A DNA stretch of 15,430 bases, taken from the NCBI GenBank assembly GCA_003456125.1, contig DMPD01000155.1, positions 1-15,430 on the forward strand. The letters are read 5' to 3'. Under the pieces are notes generated by a model that saw nothing but the letters and a program-made list of their open reading frames with translations, had not been told where the DNA came from and ran no database searches. Positions 8,063 to 15,053 of the stretch are shown one piece after another. Position 1 is the first letter of the stretch; each line of letters begins with the position of its first letter. A program made the translations under genes and the position numbers. The DNA comes from Cyanobacteria bacterium UBA8156. Lineage in GTDB: Bacteria > Cyanobacteriota > Cyanobacteriia > Pseudanabaenales > Pseudanabaenaceae.

Positions 8063-8091
8063 GCGGGAGGGCTGAGCGGGCAGTAAGGTTC

Positions 8092-8160
8092 TTGGCTCCC
8101 CTCTCCCTGGCTCCTGAGCCTGCCGAAGAATAGAGAGGGGCTGGGGGTAAGGGCAACGGT
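8092..8160. repeat. GC-rich hairpin repeat, copy B
   Basis: CCCCTCTC at 8098-8105 and GAGAGGGG at 8133-8140 are perfect inverted arms. Between them lies a smaller palindrome, GGCTCCTGAGCC (8109-8120), then TGCCGAAG. The right flank CTGGGGGTAAGGGC resembles the flank of the hairpin after gatC. It sits in the 215-bp gap after the DUF151 gene and could act as a transcript end. The remaining part of the gap (8161-8260) shows nothing I can name beyond a ribosome site before 8278. Confidence 0.65.
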
Positions 8161-8277
8161 TCCCCACCTCGAAAATCCAACCCTTCCCTCCCCGAAGATG
8201 AGAGACCCGCGGCGAGATTGGTTTAGGCTAAATTAGAGGCGGTTTGGGGCAACAAAAACGCGGTTGGAGAAGCACCC

Positions 8278-9363
8278 ATGTTGCGCAGTGGCTGGTCGCG
8301 CCGGCAATTCTTGAAACAGGGCCTGGGGGCCGCGATCGCCTCGCGGTTGTTGGGGGGGTGTGGCGGCGTGCCCCCCTCTCAGCAGTTGTTTATTTACGGG
8401 TGGGAAACCTACGTCAACACCCAAGAGATTTTCGATCGCTTTTTGGACGAAACCGGCATCGAGGTGCGGGGCGATAGCTACGACTCGTTGGAGGTGATGG
8501 AAGCGCGCCTCAAGGCTACGGGCAACCAACTGGGCTACAGCATCATTTACCCCAGTGACATTTCGGTGGAGCGGATGCGGTTGCGCGGCGATCTGGTGCG
8601 CCTCGACAAAACCCTCTTGACCGATTTTGCCAACCTTGACCCCAAGTATCTCGATCCGCCCTACGACCCCGGTTCCCAATACAGCATCCCGTTGGCACCG
8701 GGCACCACCGGCATCGCCTACAACGCCAAGCAAGTGCGGGAACTCACCGGCAGCGAGCCCACGGATTGGGGTTTTTTGTGGCAACACCGGGACAAACTGA
8801 AAATCACCCTGCTCAACGACATGCGGGAGGTGTTGGGCATGGGGCTCAAAAGTTTGGGATTGGACTACAACTCGGCGAATCCAGCGGAAATTCAGCGCGC
8901 CTACGAGCATTTGCGGGCCCTCAAACCGGCGATTGTCAAATACGAAACCTATGCCTGGACGGAGTTGCTGGCGGCGGGAGACATTGCCCTGAGCATGGCC
9001 TATTCGTTGGATGGGATTGCCGTAACGCAGCAAGACCCCAACATCCGGTTTGTGCTGGCCGACAGCGGCCCTACCCTCTGGATTGATACCATCGCCATGC
9101 CGAAGGGGGCCCCCAACCCGGAAGCGGCCTACGCCTGGATGGCTTACTCCCTGCGGCCCGAGGTGGCGGCGGCCTACGTCAATGCCACCAACGCCGGTAC
9201 CACCAATCGCTTGGCCCTGGATCTGGTGGAACCCGGCATTCGGAACACCCCGGCCTGGACCATAGACGAAACGGTACTGCGCAAGGGCCATTGGACAGCG
9301 CTTTTGCCAGATGCGGTGTTGCAGGTCTACAACGAATACTGGACTCGTCTTTCCAGTGCTTGA
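8278..9363 (+). CDS. Tat-exported lipoprotein, PotD-like polyamine-binding protein
   Basis: The 361-residue protein looks like a periplasmic solute-binding protein of the spermidine/putrescine (PotD/PotF) family. The N-terminus carries a consensus twin-arginine motif SRRQFLK (7-13), a short hydrophobic stretch and a lipobox LGGC with C28, so export by Tat followed by lipid anchoring is predicted. The mature part starts QLFIYGWETYVNTQEIFDRF, the PotD-like first strand, and includes YSIIYPSD, PLAPGTTGIAYNAK, LLNDMREVLGMGLKSLG, LAAGDIALSMAYSLDG and WIDTIAMPKGAPNPEAAYAW. GGAGA at 8266-8270 (7 nt spacing) supports the ATG. No permease or ATPase genes are adjacent, so its transporter must be elsewhere. 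Ligand specificity (spermidine, putrescine or other) is not determinable by eye. Confidence 0.88.
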   Translation: MLRSGWSRRQFLKQGLGAAIASRLLGGCGGVPPSQQLFIYGWETYVNTQEIFDRFLDETGIEVRGDSYDSLEVMEARLKATGNQLGYSIIYPSDISVERMRLRGDLVRLDKTLLTDFANLDPKYLDPPYDPGSQYSIPLAPGTTGIAYNAKQVRELTGSEPTDWGFLWQHRDKLKITLLNDMREVLGMGLKSLGLDYNSANPAEIQRAYEHLRALKPAIVKYETYAWTELLAAGDIALSMAYSLDGIAVTQQDPNIRFVLADSGPTLWIDTIAMPKGAPNPEAAYAWMAYSLRPEVAAAYVNATNAGTTNRLALDLVEPGIRNTPAWTIDETVLRKGHWTALLPDAVLQVYNEYWTRLSSA

Positions 9364-9395
9364 AGTTGGCGCTGGCTGCACCGAGAGGAACACCC

Positions 9396-9442
9396 TAAAT
9401 CCCTCTCCCCGGCGCCTACTCTGGGAGAAGGGGTTGGGGGAT
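9396..9442. repeat. GC-rich hairpin repeat, copy C
   Basis: The gap between the PotD-like gene and the convergent fur gene (9364-9506) contains CCCTCTCCCC (9401-9410) facing GGGAGAAGGGG (9423-9433), a near-perfect inverted pair, followed by TTGGGGGATG. It resembles the GC-rich hairpins elsewhere in the window. It is a plausible bidirectional end for the two convergent transcripts. Confidence 0.55.
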
Positions 9443-9506
9443 GCGGAGAAACTGGTCAAAATGGGACGCACCCGATCCAAGCAAAACCCCTGTCAAGCGG
9501 TCTGTT

Positions 9507-9935
9507 TTACTTTTGTCGATTGCCGTATACCACCAACTGACAATCCAAAATTTTGAACCCGTAGCGCTCCGCCACCTTGCGGCAGATATCCACCACCGTA
9601 TCGTCGGCAAACTCCACAATTTCTCCCGTCTGGGCACACACCAAGTGATGGTGCGATTGCGAAGACAGCAAATTCAGCTCGTAGACCTTCTCGCCTTCCC
9701 CCAGTTCCAACTCCCGCAGAAACCCCAACCGAGCCATCACCCGCAATGTCCGGTACACCGTAGAAACACTCAGGGGATGTCCCCGTTGCACCAACAACCG
9801 GGAAACCTCGTCGGCGCTGGCGTGTTGCCCCTCCGGCAAATCCAAGAAAATTTCGACAATGCGTTCCCGCTGTGGGGTCATGCGCCACCCCCGCGACTTC
9901 ATCTCGGCCCGGAGGGCTTCGTAGGAAAAGGTCAC
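9507..9935 (-). CDS. Fur-family transcriptional regulator lacking the structural zinc cysteines
   Basis: The 142-residue protein is a Fur-superfamily metal-dependent repressor (Fur/PerR/Zur type). Residues 1-85 form the winged helix: EALRAEMKSRGWRMTPQRERIVEIF, then SADEVSRLL and the recognition segment LSVSTVYRTLRVMARLGFLREL. The regulatory metal ligands expected are H38, E86, H95/H97 and E108. Position 108, aligned with D104 of B. subtilis PerR and E101 of E. coli Fur, is Glu. The structural zinc site is missing: only C100 remains of the first CxxC (second position is T103), and the protein ends YGNRQK where a second CxxC would lie. The GTG at 9935 overlaps the upstream gene as GTGA, arguing for translational coupling. 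A longer frame reaching 10187 lies in the upstream gene. The subtype is uncertain; dpsA next door suggests iron or redox control. Confidence 0.9.
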   Translation of the reverse strand: MTFSYEALRAEMKSRGWRMTPQRERIVEIFLDLPEGQHASADEVSRLLVQRGHPLSVSTVYRTLRVMARLGFLRELELGEGEKVYELNLLSSQSHHHLVCAQTGEIVEFADDTVVDICRKVAERYGFKILDCQLVVYGNRQK

Positions 9936-10303
9936 AATGCCGCCTCGTAACACCGCTCCAGCCAGTCCCGCAGCGGTGCCGGCTCCCCTTGCATCCACAA
10001 AACATGCCAAACCTGCCACACTGCCAGGGGCGAAGCCACCGTCGCCAGCAGGGGCCGATCGGCCCGACAGGTACAGGGAATACCCAATTCCTGCAATCGC
10101 CGCCAAACCGCCCAGCGATCTCCCAGGGCTGCCCCGATCTCCCAGGGCAACCACTCGGGATGGGCTTGGCCCGCCTGTCGAGGCCACTCTTGCTGCTCTT
10201 TGACGGGTGCTTGAACCTGGGTGCGCCCTGGGACGCCTACCATCTCTGAATCCAACACCTGCTCCGCTGCCTGCAAAAAAGGCAATACCAAAGGTTGCTC
10301 CAC
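9932..10303 (-). CDS. Trp-rich protein of unknown function coupled to the Fur regulator
   Basis: The 123-residue protein is not assigned to a named family with confidence, though it resembles short hypothetical proteins of cyanobacteria. It starts at GTG 10303, which follows the predicted promoter at 10334-10362. Its TGA overlaps the fur GTG by 4 nt. The first ~35 residues look variable (MEQPLVLPFLQAAEQVL, then PGRTQVQAPV). The C-terminal part is tight and Trp-rich: PEWLPWEIGAALGDRWAVW, then LQELGIPCTCRADRPL, SPLAVWQVWHVLW and RDWLERCYEAAL. Nine of 123 residues are Trp. Cys77 and Cys79 form a CTC pair. No signal peptide or membrane helix is seen, so it is probably cytosolic. Gene order suggests a role tied to the regulator, perhaps as a partner or a co-regulated accessory, but that is inference. 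Confidence 0.75.
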   Translation of the reverse strand: MEQPLVLPFLQAAEQVLDSEMVGVPGRTQVQAPVKEQQEWPRQAGQAHPEWLPWEIGAALGDRWAVWRRLQELGIPCTCRADRPLLATVASPLAVWQVWHVLWMQGEPAPLRDWLERCYEAAL

Positions 10304-10333
10304 GGTCTTGTTTATCGCTTACATCTGGGATTG

Positions 10334-10362
10334 ACTATAGCTTAACTGAGAATCAAGTGCAA
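10334..10362 (-). promoter_or_regulatory. Predicted promoter of the unknown-fur operon with spacer palindrome
   Basis: On the minus strand, TTGCAC (10357-10362) and TATAGT (10334-10339) are separated by exactly 17 nt. The spacer holds an imperfect palindrome, CTTGATTCTCAGTTAAG in minus-strand orientation (10341-10357), with 5 of 8 arm positions matching. The predicted transcript start is near 10327, giving a leader of about 24 nt before GTG 10303. A repressor bound here would block RNA polymerase, so autoregulation by Fur is a natural hypothesis. Confidence 0.5.
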
Positions 10363-10407
10363 TAAGTATTTCGACAAACCGGGGGGCACGGGGTGGTTGC
10401 TATGAAC

Positions 10408-10430
10408 AAAGCCTTGCCCAGTAAGGCTTT
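10408..10430. other. Orphan 8-bp hairpin
   Basis: AAAGCCTT (10408-10415) and AAGGCTTT (10423-10430) pair perfectly around the loop GCCCAGT. The plus strand has a run of four T at the end of the right arm, so it resembles a weak intrinsic terminator. No gene ends here on either strand, so it may end a small RNA or be a leftover terminal structure of a mobile element. Confidence 0.5.
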
Positions 10431-10715
10431 TGGTTGCGCGATCGGTTGTATTTTGATTCAAGCCAGCAATGGAAAATGGTCTTTGCTGCGATCGCCCCGG
10501 CGGCGTGCCGACCCACACCCTGGGCAAAATTTTTAATGAAATTGGTTTGCAGGATTGTTTGAACTCATTGGCAATAAGTTTGGCGGTGAGGGCCAGGCAA
10601 GAGGGTTGGGGAGGGACGTCAGTAGGGAACATCGCGGCGAATCGCTTTGGGTTTGAGGGGCAGCGATCGCCCGCAAAATCGCTGGCAATAAGGCTTCGCG
10701 CGCTTTTGGCACCCC

Positions 10716-10744
10716 TTGCGTCCTCAGGGCTGCCCTGATAGAGT
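10716..10744 (+). promoter_or_regulatory. Predicted dpsA promoter with perfect palindrome in the spacer
   Basis: TTGCGT (10716-10721) and TAGAGT (10739-10744) are 17 nt apart. The spacer is almost filled by TCAGGGCTGCCCTGA (10724-10738), a perfect 7-1-7 inverted repeat. The predicted start is near 10751, giving a leader of about 48 nt. The boxes are only moderate matches to consensus, while the palindrome itself is exact. It is a candidate operator. Confidence 0.45.
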
Positions 10745-10798
10745 GCACGCATTGGAATTTTGCTTCAGCATCCACACCTCTAACTCAGGAGAAACACC

Positions 10799-11341
10799 AT
10801 GGCCCCAATTTCCGGTTTGGTACATGCTTACGGGCAAGTGGTCGACAATGTGATCGGCCTAGAGAAATCGGTAACAGAGCCGGTTTGTGAGGGTCTCAAT
10901 GCTTTGTTTGCGAGCTTTCAGGCTCTGTACCTGCAATATCAGAAGCATCACCTTGTGGTGGAGGGTTCTGAGTTTTATCAACTGCACGAGTTCTTTCAAG
11001 AAAACTACGATGCTGTGCAAAGTCATGCCCACGACTTGGGGGAGCGCTTGAACGGCTTGGGGGGGGTACCCGCCGGTAGCTTTGCCCGCTTGGCGGAACT
11101 CTGCTGCTTCACGCCGGAAGAAGACGGGGCCCACGATTGCCGCACGATGTTGCAAAACGATTTGGCAGCGGAACAGTCGATTTTGCAATTGTTGCGGCGG
11201 CAGGCCAGCTTGGCGGAAAGCCTGGGCGATCGCGCCACCCGCTACCTCTACGAGCAAATTTTGCTCAAAACCGAAGAGCGGGCTTACCACATCGCCCACT
11301 TCTTGGCCCCCGATACCCTGGTGCGGGTCAACGGTCGCTAG
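10799..11341 (+). CDS. dpsA: DpsA, ferritin-like DNA protection protein
   Basis: Dps-family protein expected to form a 12-subunit shell that oxidises Fe(II) with peroxide, stores iron and protects DNA. The 180 residues match the cyanobacterial DpsA subtype closely: [19 protein letters not shown] (40-58) carries the first ferroxidase histidine region. [22 protein letters not shown] (63-84) supplies the second histidine and acidic ligands (D70, H74-H76 area), and [12 protein letters not shown] follows. [48 protein letters not shown] is the subtype's C-terminal block. The SD AGGAGA (10787-10792) lies 6 nt before the ATG. It faces away from a Fur-family operon, consistent with iron/oxidative control. 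Its TAG overlaps the stop of the convergent ferredoxin-like gene. Confidence 0.95.
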   Translation: MAPISGLVHAYGQVVDNVIGLEKSVTEPVCEGLNALFASFQALYLQYQKHHLVVEGSEFYQLHEFFQENYDAVQSHAHDLGERLNGLGGVPAGSFARLAELCCFTPEEDGAHDCRTMLQNDLAAEQSILQLLRRQASLAESLGDRATRYLYEQILLKTEERAYHIAHFLAPDTLVRVNGR

Positions 11342-11901
11342 GACTGGTCTTCGGCCAGCAAGCCGGCAATCAGTACTCGGGCATCCCCAGGCTGACAACC
11401 GGTCTTGCGGGTACCGTCCGGTAACTCCAAGGTAGGGCCTTCCTTACACCCCTTCAAACAGCCGGTGACTCGCAATGCTAAGCGATCGCCGGCGTTCCAT
11501 TCTTCAATGGCTCCCTGGAGGGCCTGACAAAGGGCTTCGCTGCCCCGTTTCCGGCAACTGCCCCGATTGCACACCGCCAGCACGCGCACGGGCTGCGGGA
11601 CCGCGGGCATAGACGGGGGCCACTGGGGCGGGGTCACCGTTGCCGTCAATACCTCAAAACCCTGCACCTTGAATTCGCGGCGATCGCCCGCCGGCGCCAA
11701 CCACAGACGCAAAGACACCGGCGCCGTCAACACCCGCACCGCCTCTCCCCGCAGGTGTTTGGGCAGTTTCACTGTAAATTCTCCCGTGGTGCTCTGCAAC
11801 CGCAGGTACTTGAGCTTAAATTCACGATCCAAGGCAAAGCCCAAAAACGGCGCGGCGATGGTCAGCAAACCGTTGGGCAGTAGGGTGGGGGGTTGGGACA
11901 T
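11338..11901 (-). CDS. Thioredoxin-like [2Fe-2S] domain protein (NuoE-like)
   Basis: The 187-residue protein has two parts. Residues ~1-95 form a beta-rich segment of unknown function ([30 protein letters not shown]). Residues ~105-183 are a thioredoxin-like [2Fe-2S] ferredoxin domain with cysteines C111, C116, C148 and C152, spaced C-x4-C and C-x3-C as in NuoE and HoxE-type proteins ([16 protein letters not shown], then [19 protein letters not shown]). Such stand-alone proteins are found in cyanobacteria; the partner and role are unknown, with electron transfer or Fe-S sensing likely. The ATG at 11901 has no clear SD. The stop shares the four bases CTAG with the dpsA stop. The position beside dpsA and fur hints at an iron or redox link. 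Confidence 0.88.
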   Translation of the reverse strand: MSQPPTLLPNGLLTIAAPFLGFALDREFKLKYLRLQSTTGEFTVKLPKHLRGEAVRVLTAPVSLRLWLAPAGDRREFKVQGFEVLTATVTPPQWPPSMPAVPQPVRVLAVCNRGSCRKRGSEALCQALQGAIEEWNAGDRLALRVTGCLKGCKEGPTLELPDGTRKTGCQPGDARVLIAGLLAEDQS

Positions 11902-11987
11902 AGGTGGAAAACGGTAAAGTTCTGTCCTTTAGCATAGGACGACAGCCGGGAATCGGCGCAGTCGAAAATCGCGACGGCGATCGCCTA

Positions 11988-12016
11988 TTTACAAACAGCT
12001 TCTTTTTTGCTACTTT
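11988..12016 (+). promoter_or_regulatory. Possible purA promoter
   Basis: TTTACA (11988-11993) and TACTTT (12011-12016) are separated by 17 nt. The -35 box is a 5/6 match, the -10 only 3/6. The predicted transcript start would be about 20 nt before the TTG start codon. The gap 11902-12043 must also contain the promoter of the divergent ferredoxin-like gene, which I could not place. Confidence 0.35.
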
Positions 12017-12043
12017 GATTGTTTGTGATTTCTGGCAATCGCT

Positions 12044-13372
12044 TTGGCTAATGTAATTGTCATCGGCACGCAGTGGGGAGATGAGGGCAAGGGCAAAATC
12101 ACCGATCTGCTGAGCCGTTCGGCCGATGTGGTGGTGCGGTATCAGGGTGGGATCAACGCCGGCCATACGGTGGTGGTGAACGATCGCACGTTCAAGCTGC
12201 ATCTAATTCCTTCGGGGATTTTGTACCCCCATGTGGATTGCATCATTGGCAGCGGGACGGTGGTGGATCCGCAGGTATTGATCGAGGAATTGGACGGTCT
12301 GGAGGCGTTGGGGATTTCGACATCCCGGCTATACATCGCCGAGACGGCCCACGTGACCATGCCCTACCACCGGTCGATTGACATTGCGGCGGAAGCCCAG
12401 CGGGCGGAACACCGGTTGGGCACCACCGGGCGCGGGATTGGCCCCACCTATGCCGACAAGTCGGAGCGGACGGGCGTTCGCATCGTGGATTTGATGGATG
12501 TAGAGACCCGGGAAGAGGTCTTCCGGTGGGCGATCGTCCAGAAGAACCGGGTTTTGGAGAAGCTCTACAATCTGCCGCCGTTGGATCCGGGGGAAACCAT
12601 TGCCCAGTATGCCCGGTATGCCGACCGGTTGCGGCCCCACATTATTGATGCTTCCCTAAAGATCGACGAAGCGATCCGCCAGCGGCGCAACATTTTGTTT
12701 GAGGGCGCCCAGGGCACCCTGTTGGATTTAGACCACGGCACCTATCCCTACGTCACTTCTTCCAACCCGGTGGCGGGGGGGGCCTGCATCGGGGCGGGGA
12801 TTGGCCCCACCATTGTCGATCGCATCATTGGGGTAGCCAAGGCCTACGTAACGCGGGTGGGGGAGGGTCCTTTCCCCACGGAACTGCGGGATGGAGTTGG
12901 CCAATTGTTGGGGCAACGGGGTGCTGAATTTGGCACCACCACGGGGCGGGCCCGGCGTTGCGGTTGGTTTGATGGGGTGATCGGTCGCTATGCGGTGCGG
13001 ATCAACGGCTTGGATTGTTTGGCCATCACCAAGCTGGATGTGCTGGACGAGTTGCCGGAAATCAAGGTGTGCGTGGCCTATGAATTGGATGGGCAGGTGA
13101 TTCGGGACTTCCCCAGCAATGCCCGCACCTTTGCCCGCTGCCGCCCGATTTACGAAACCTTGCCGGGGTGGCAGCAATCCACCCAACGTTGCACCACCTT
13201 GGCGGAATTGCCGGAAGCCGCCCGCAAATACCTGCAATTTCTGTCGGATTTGTTGGAGGTGCCGATCGCCATTGTGTCGTTGGGGGCGAGTCGCGGTCAG
13301 ACCATCATTGTCGAAGACCCGATCCACGGCCCGAAACGGGGGTTGTTGCCCCGGAGTCGCGAAGTCTCGTAA
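12044..13372 (+). CDS. purA: Adenylosuccinate synthetase
   Basis: Joins IMP and aspartate with GTP hydrolysis to make adenylosuccinate, the committed step to AMP. It has 442 residues, slightly above the usual ~430. Motifs: the GTP-binding/IMP loop [11 protein letters not shown] (8-18) with catalytic D13, INAGHTVVV with H41, [33 protein letters not shown], and the C-terminal [13 protein letters not shown] and ITKLDVLD (guanine-recognising KxD). The start is a TTG at 12044: an in-frame stop (TGA 12026-12028) lies 15 nt upstream and no ATG or GTG occurs between, while MANVIVIG is the conserved N-terminus. No SD is visible, so initiation looks weak. rplY follows after 80 nt with its own promoter. 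Confidence 0.96.
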   Translation: MANVIVIGTQWGDEGKGKITDLLSRSADVVVRYQGGINAGHTVVVNDRTFKLHLIPSGILYPHVDCIIGSGTVVDPQVLIEELDGLEALGISTSRLYIAETAHVTMPYHRSIDIAAEAQRAEHRLGTTGRGIGPTYADKSERTGVRIVDLMDVETREEVFRWAIVQKNRVLEKLYNLPPLDPGETIAQYARYADRLRPHIIDASLKIDEAIRQRRNILFEGAQGTLLDLDHGTYPYVTSSNPVAGGACIGAGIGPTIVDRIIGVAKAYVTRVGEGPFPTELRDGVGQLLGQRGAEFGTTTGRARRCGWFDGVIGRYAVRINGLDCLAITKLDVLDELPEIKVCVAYELDGQVIRDFPSNARTFARCRPIYETLPGWQQSTQRCTTLAELPEAARKYLQFLSDLLEVPIAIVSLGASRGQTIIVEDPIHGPKRGLLPRSREVS

Positions 13373-13379
13373 GGGGGTC

Positions 13380-13408
13380 TTGCTTTGCAGACCGCCAACA
13401 TTTACAAT
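13380..13408 (+). promoter_or_regulatory. Predicted promoter of rplY-mtnA
   Basis: TTGCTT (13380-13385) and TACAAT (13403-13408) are separated by exactly 17 nt, with a 5/6 match at -10. The predicted start is near 13415, giving a leader of about 38 nt. This lets rplY and mtnA be transcribed independently of purA. Confidence 0.5.
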
Positions 13409-13452
13409 GCCTAGTTCTTGACCAACGAAGTTCCACCAGCCAAAGCCAACCT

Positions 13453-14022
13453 ATGAGCCTGCAAATTACCTGTCAAAAGCGACCGGAGAACATCAATCCC
13501 CGGGCCCTACGCCGCAGCGGCCAAACCCCGGCCACGGTCTACGGCCACAATGGGGCGGAGTCGGAGGCGATCGTGATGAGCAAGAGCGAGCTGATTCGGT
13601 TGCTGCGCCATGCCAACTTGAACAATACCACCGTGGATTTGATTGTGGAGGGGGGGTTCCAGGGGCGGACGGTGCTGCGGGAAGTGCAAAACCACCCGTT
13701 CAAAAACGAAGTGTATCACCTCAGCTTTTTCGCCTTGGCCAATCAAAAATCCGTCCGGGTAGATATTCCCCTGAAGTTTAAGGGTACGCCGGTGGGGGTG
13801 AAAACCGGGGGGACGGTGGAAGTCTTGAAACCGGTATTGCAGTTGATTTCGCCACCGGACAAAATCCCAACGACGATTGAGGTGGATATTAGCCACTTGG
13901 CGGAAGGGAAAGGCATTCATGCGGGGGCGATCGCCTTGCCGGAGGGCTCGGTGTTGGCGACGGATCCCACACCGTTGGTGGTGTCGGTGAAACGGGGCCG
14001 GCGCGCCAGCAAGGGCGGCTAG
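13453..14022 (+). CDS. rplY: 50S ribosomal protein L25 (Ctc family)
   Basis: Ribosomal protein L25 of the long Ctc type, which binds 5S rRNA. From the ATG at 13453 it has 189 residues: an N-terminal 5S-binding beta domain ([31 protein letters not shown], ending near 90 with [18 protein letters not shown]) plus a C-terminal TL5/Ctc domain ([41 protein letters not shown]). The frame is open further upstream to 13168, but that part overlaps purA in another frame and does not match the family, so it is excluded. No SD is seen. Its TAG shares the final G with the GTG start of mtnA, so the two are surely co-transcribed and probably coupled. Confidence 0.95.
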   Translation: MSLQITCQKRPENINPRALRRSGQTPATVYGHNGAESEAIVMSKSELIRLLRHANLNNTTVDLIVEGGFQGRTVLREVQNHPFKNEVYHLSFFALANQKSVRVDIPLKFKGTPVGVKTGGTVEVLKPVLQLISPPDKIPTTIEVDISHLAEGKGIHAGAIALPEGSVLATDPTPLVVSVKRGRRASKGG

Positions 14023-15053
14023 TGTTGCCGTTTCGCAGCCTCGCCTGGACGGGGCACAGCTTGCGACTTTTGGATCAACGGCGGTTGCCCCATGTCACCG
14101 AATACGTCGAATGTACGACGGTGGCGGAGGTAGCCGCGGCGATCGCCGCCATGACGGTGCGCGGGGCTCCGGCGATTGGGGTGGCCGCGGCCTATGGCGT
14201 GGTCTTGGCGGCCCAAGCGGTGACGGACTTCGACTCCCTACCGGCGGTTTTGCAGACGGCGGCGGCTAGCCTGAAGGCCGCCCGTCCTACGGCGGTGAAT
14301 TTGGCGTGGGCAGTGGATCGACTGTTGCAGGTGTCGGGGCCGGACTTGGCCACTTGGCAAGCCCGCTTGTTGGCGGCGGCCCATCGCTTGTACCAAGAGG
14401 ATGCGGAGATCAACTACCAAATTGGGTGTCAGGCCCAGGCCGTGATCCCCAACGAAGCAACGGTGATCCACCATTGCAATACGGGTGCGCTGGCGACGGT
14501 GGACTACGGCACCGCCTTGGGGGCGATCCGGGTGGCGGCGGAGCAGGGGAAAAAGTTGATGGTTTACCTGGACGAGACCCGGCCACGGTTGCAGGGAGCC
14601 AGCCTGTCGGCCTACGAGTTGCTGGCCTACGGCATTCCCTTTCGGGTGATGGTGGATGGAGCTTCTGGACATCTGATGCGCACCCAGAAGGTGGATTTGT
14701 GCATTGTGGGGTGCGATCGGGTGGCCGCCAACGGGGATGTGGCCAACAAAATCGGTACCTACAACCTAGCGTTGGCGGCGAAGGCCCACAACGTACCTTT
14801 TTATGTGGCTTGCCCCCTTAGTTCCCTGGATTTGACCACCCCCCACGGGGAAGCCATTCCCATCGAGGAGCGGGACAGTCGGGAAATCACCCATATTGGC
14901 GATCGCCCCATTGCCCCGCTGGGAACCCCTGTCTACAACCCGGCTTTTGATGTGACCCCAGCAGCCTATGTTACGGCTTTTATTACCGAAAAAGGTTTGG
15001 TGTATCCGCCCTATGGGGAGACCTTGCCGCGGTTGCGGGAAATGCTAAGCTAG
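14022..15053 (+). CDS. mtnA: Methylthioribose-1-phosphate isomerase
   Basis: Isomerises 5-methylthioribose-1-phosphate to 5-methylthioribulose-1-phosphate in the methionine salvage pathway. The 343 residues are standard for MtnA and belong to the eIF2B-alpha-like fold. [13 protein letters not shown] (47-59) is the family signature. Catalytic C152 ([14 protein letters not shown]) and D232 ([19 protein letters not shown]) correspond to B. subtilis C160 and D240 with the same spacing. [19 protein letters not shown] is also conserved. The GTG start at 14022 overlaps the rplY stop by one base. No other salvage genes are present in the window. rpsU follows after 63 nt. The regulatory eIF2B homologues have a different active-site pattern, so MtnA is the firm choice. 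Confidence 0.96.
   Translation: MLPFRSLAWTGHSLRLLDQRRLPHVTEYVECTTVAEVAAAIAAMTVRGAPAIGVAAAYGVVLAAQAVTDFDSLPAVLQTAAASLKAARPTAVNLAWAVDRLLQVSGPDLATWQARLLAAAHRLYQEDAEINYQIGCQAQAVIPNEATVIHHCNTGALATVDYGTALGAIRVAAEQGKKLMVYLDETRPRLQGASLSAYELLAYGIPFRVMVDGASGHLMRTQKVDLCIVGCDRVAANGDVANKIGTYNLALAAKAHNVPFYVACPLSSLDLTTPHGEAIPIEERDSREITHIGDRPIAPLGTPVYNPAFDVTPAAYVTAFITEKGLVYPPYGETLPRLREMLS

Larger units (their letters stand above)
10304..10798. other. 495-bp intergenic region between the fur operon and dpsA
   Basis: No credible gene is seen; short open frames on both strands have no recognisable protein pattern. Contents: the fur-operon promoter at the left, a hairpin at 10408-10430, an AT-rich patch around 10524-10580, three exact copies of GCAATAAG (10359, 10571, 10685), two HIP1 sites (10488 and 10664 areas), and the dpsA promoter with palindrome at the right. 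It is much longer than the other gaps, so an unannotated small RNA or a decayed mobile element is possible. Confidence 0.6.

Noticed and set aside
9936..10187. Upstream extension of the Fur frame to 226 residues
   Set aside because: The extra 84 residues are Gly/Ala-rich, do not resemble any Fur N-terminus and lie on top of the Trp-rich gene in another frame; GTG 9935 gives a standard-length Fur.
10469..10738. 89-codon open frame and opposing minus-strand frames in the fur-dpsA gap
   Set aside because: No ribosome site, no recognisable family, composition typical of non-coding GC-rich DNA, and overlap with promoter elements.
13168..13452. Upstream extension of rplY overlapping purA
   Set aside because: An open frame by chance inside purA in another reading frame; L25 proteins begin with the [14 protein letters not shown] sequence at 13453.
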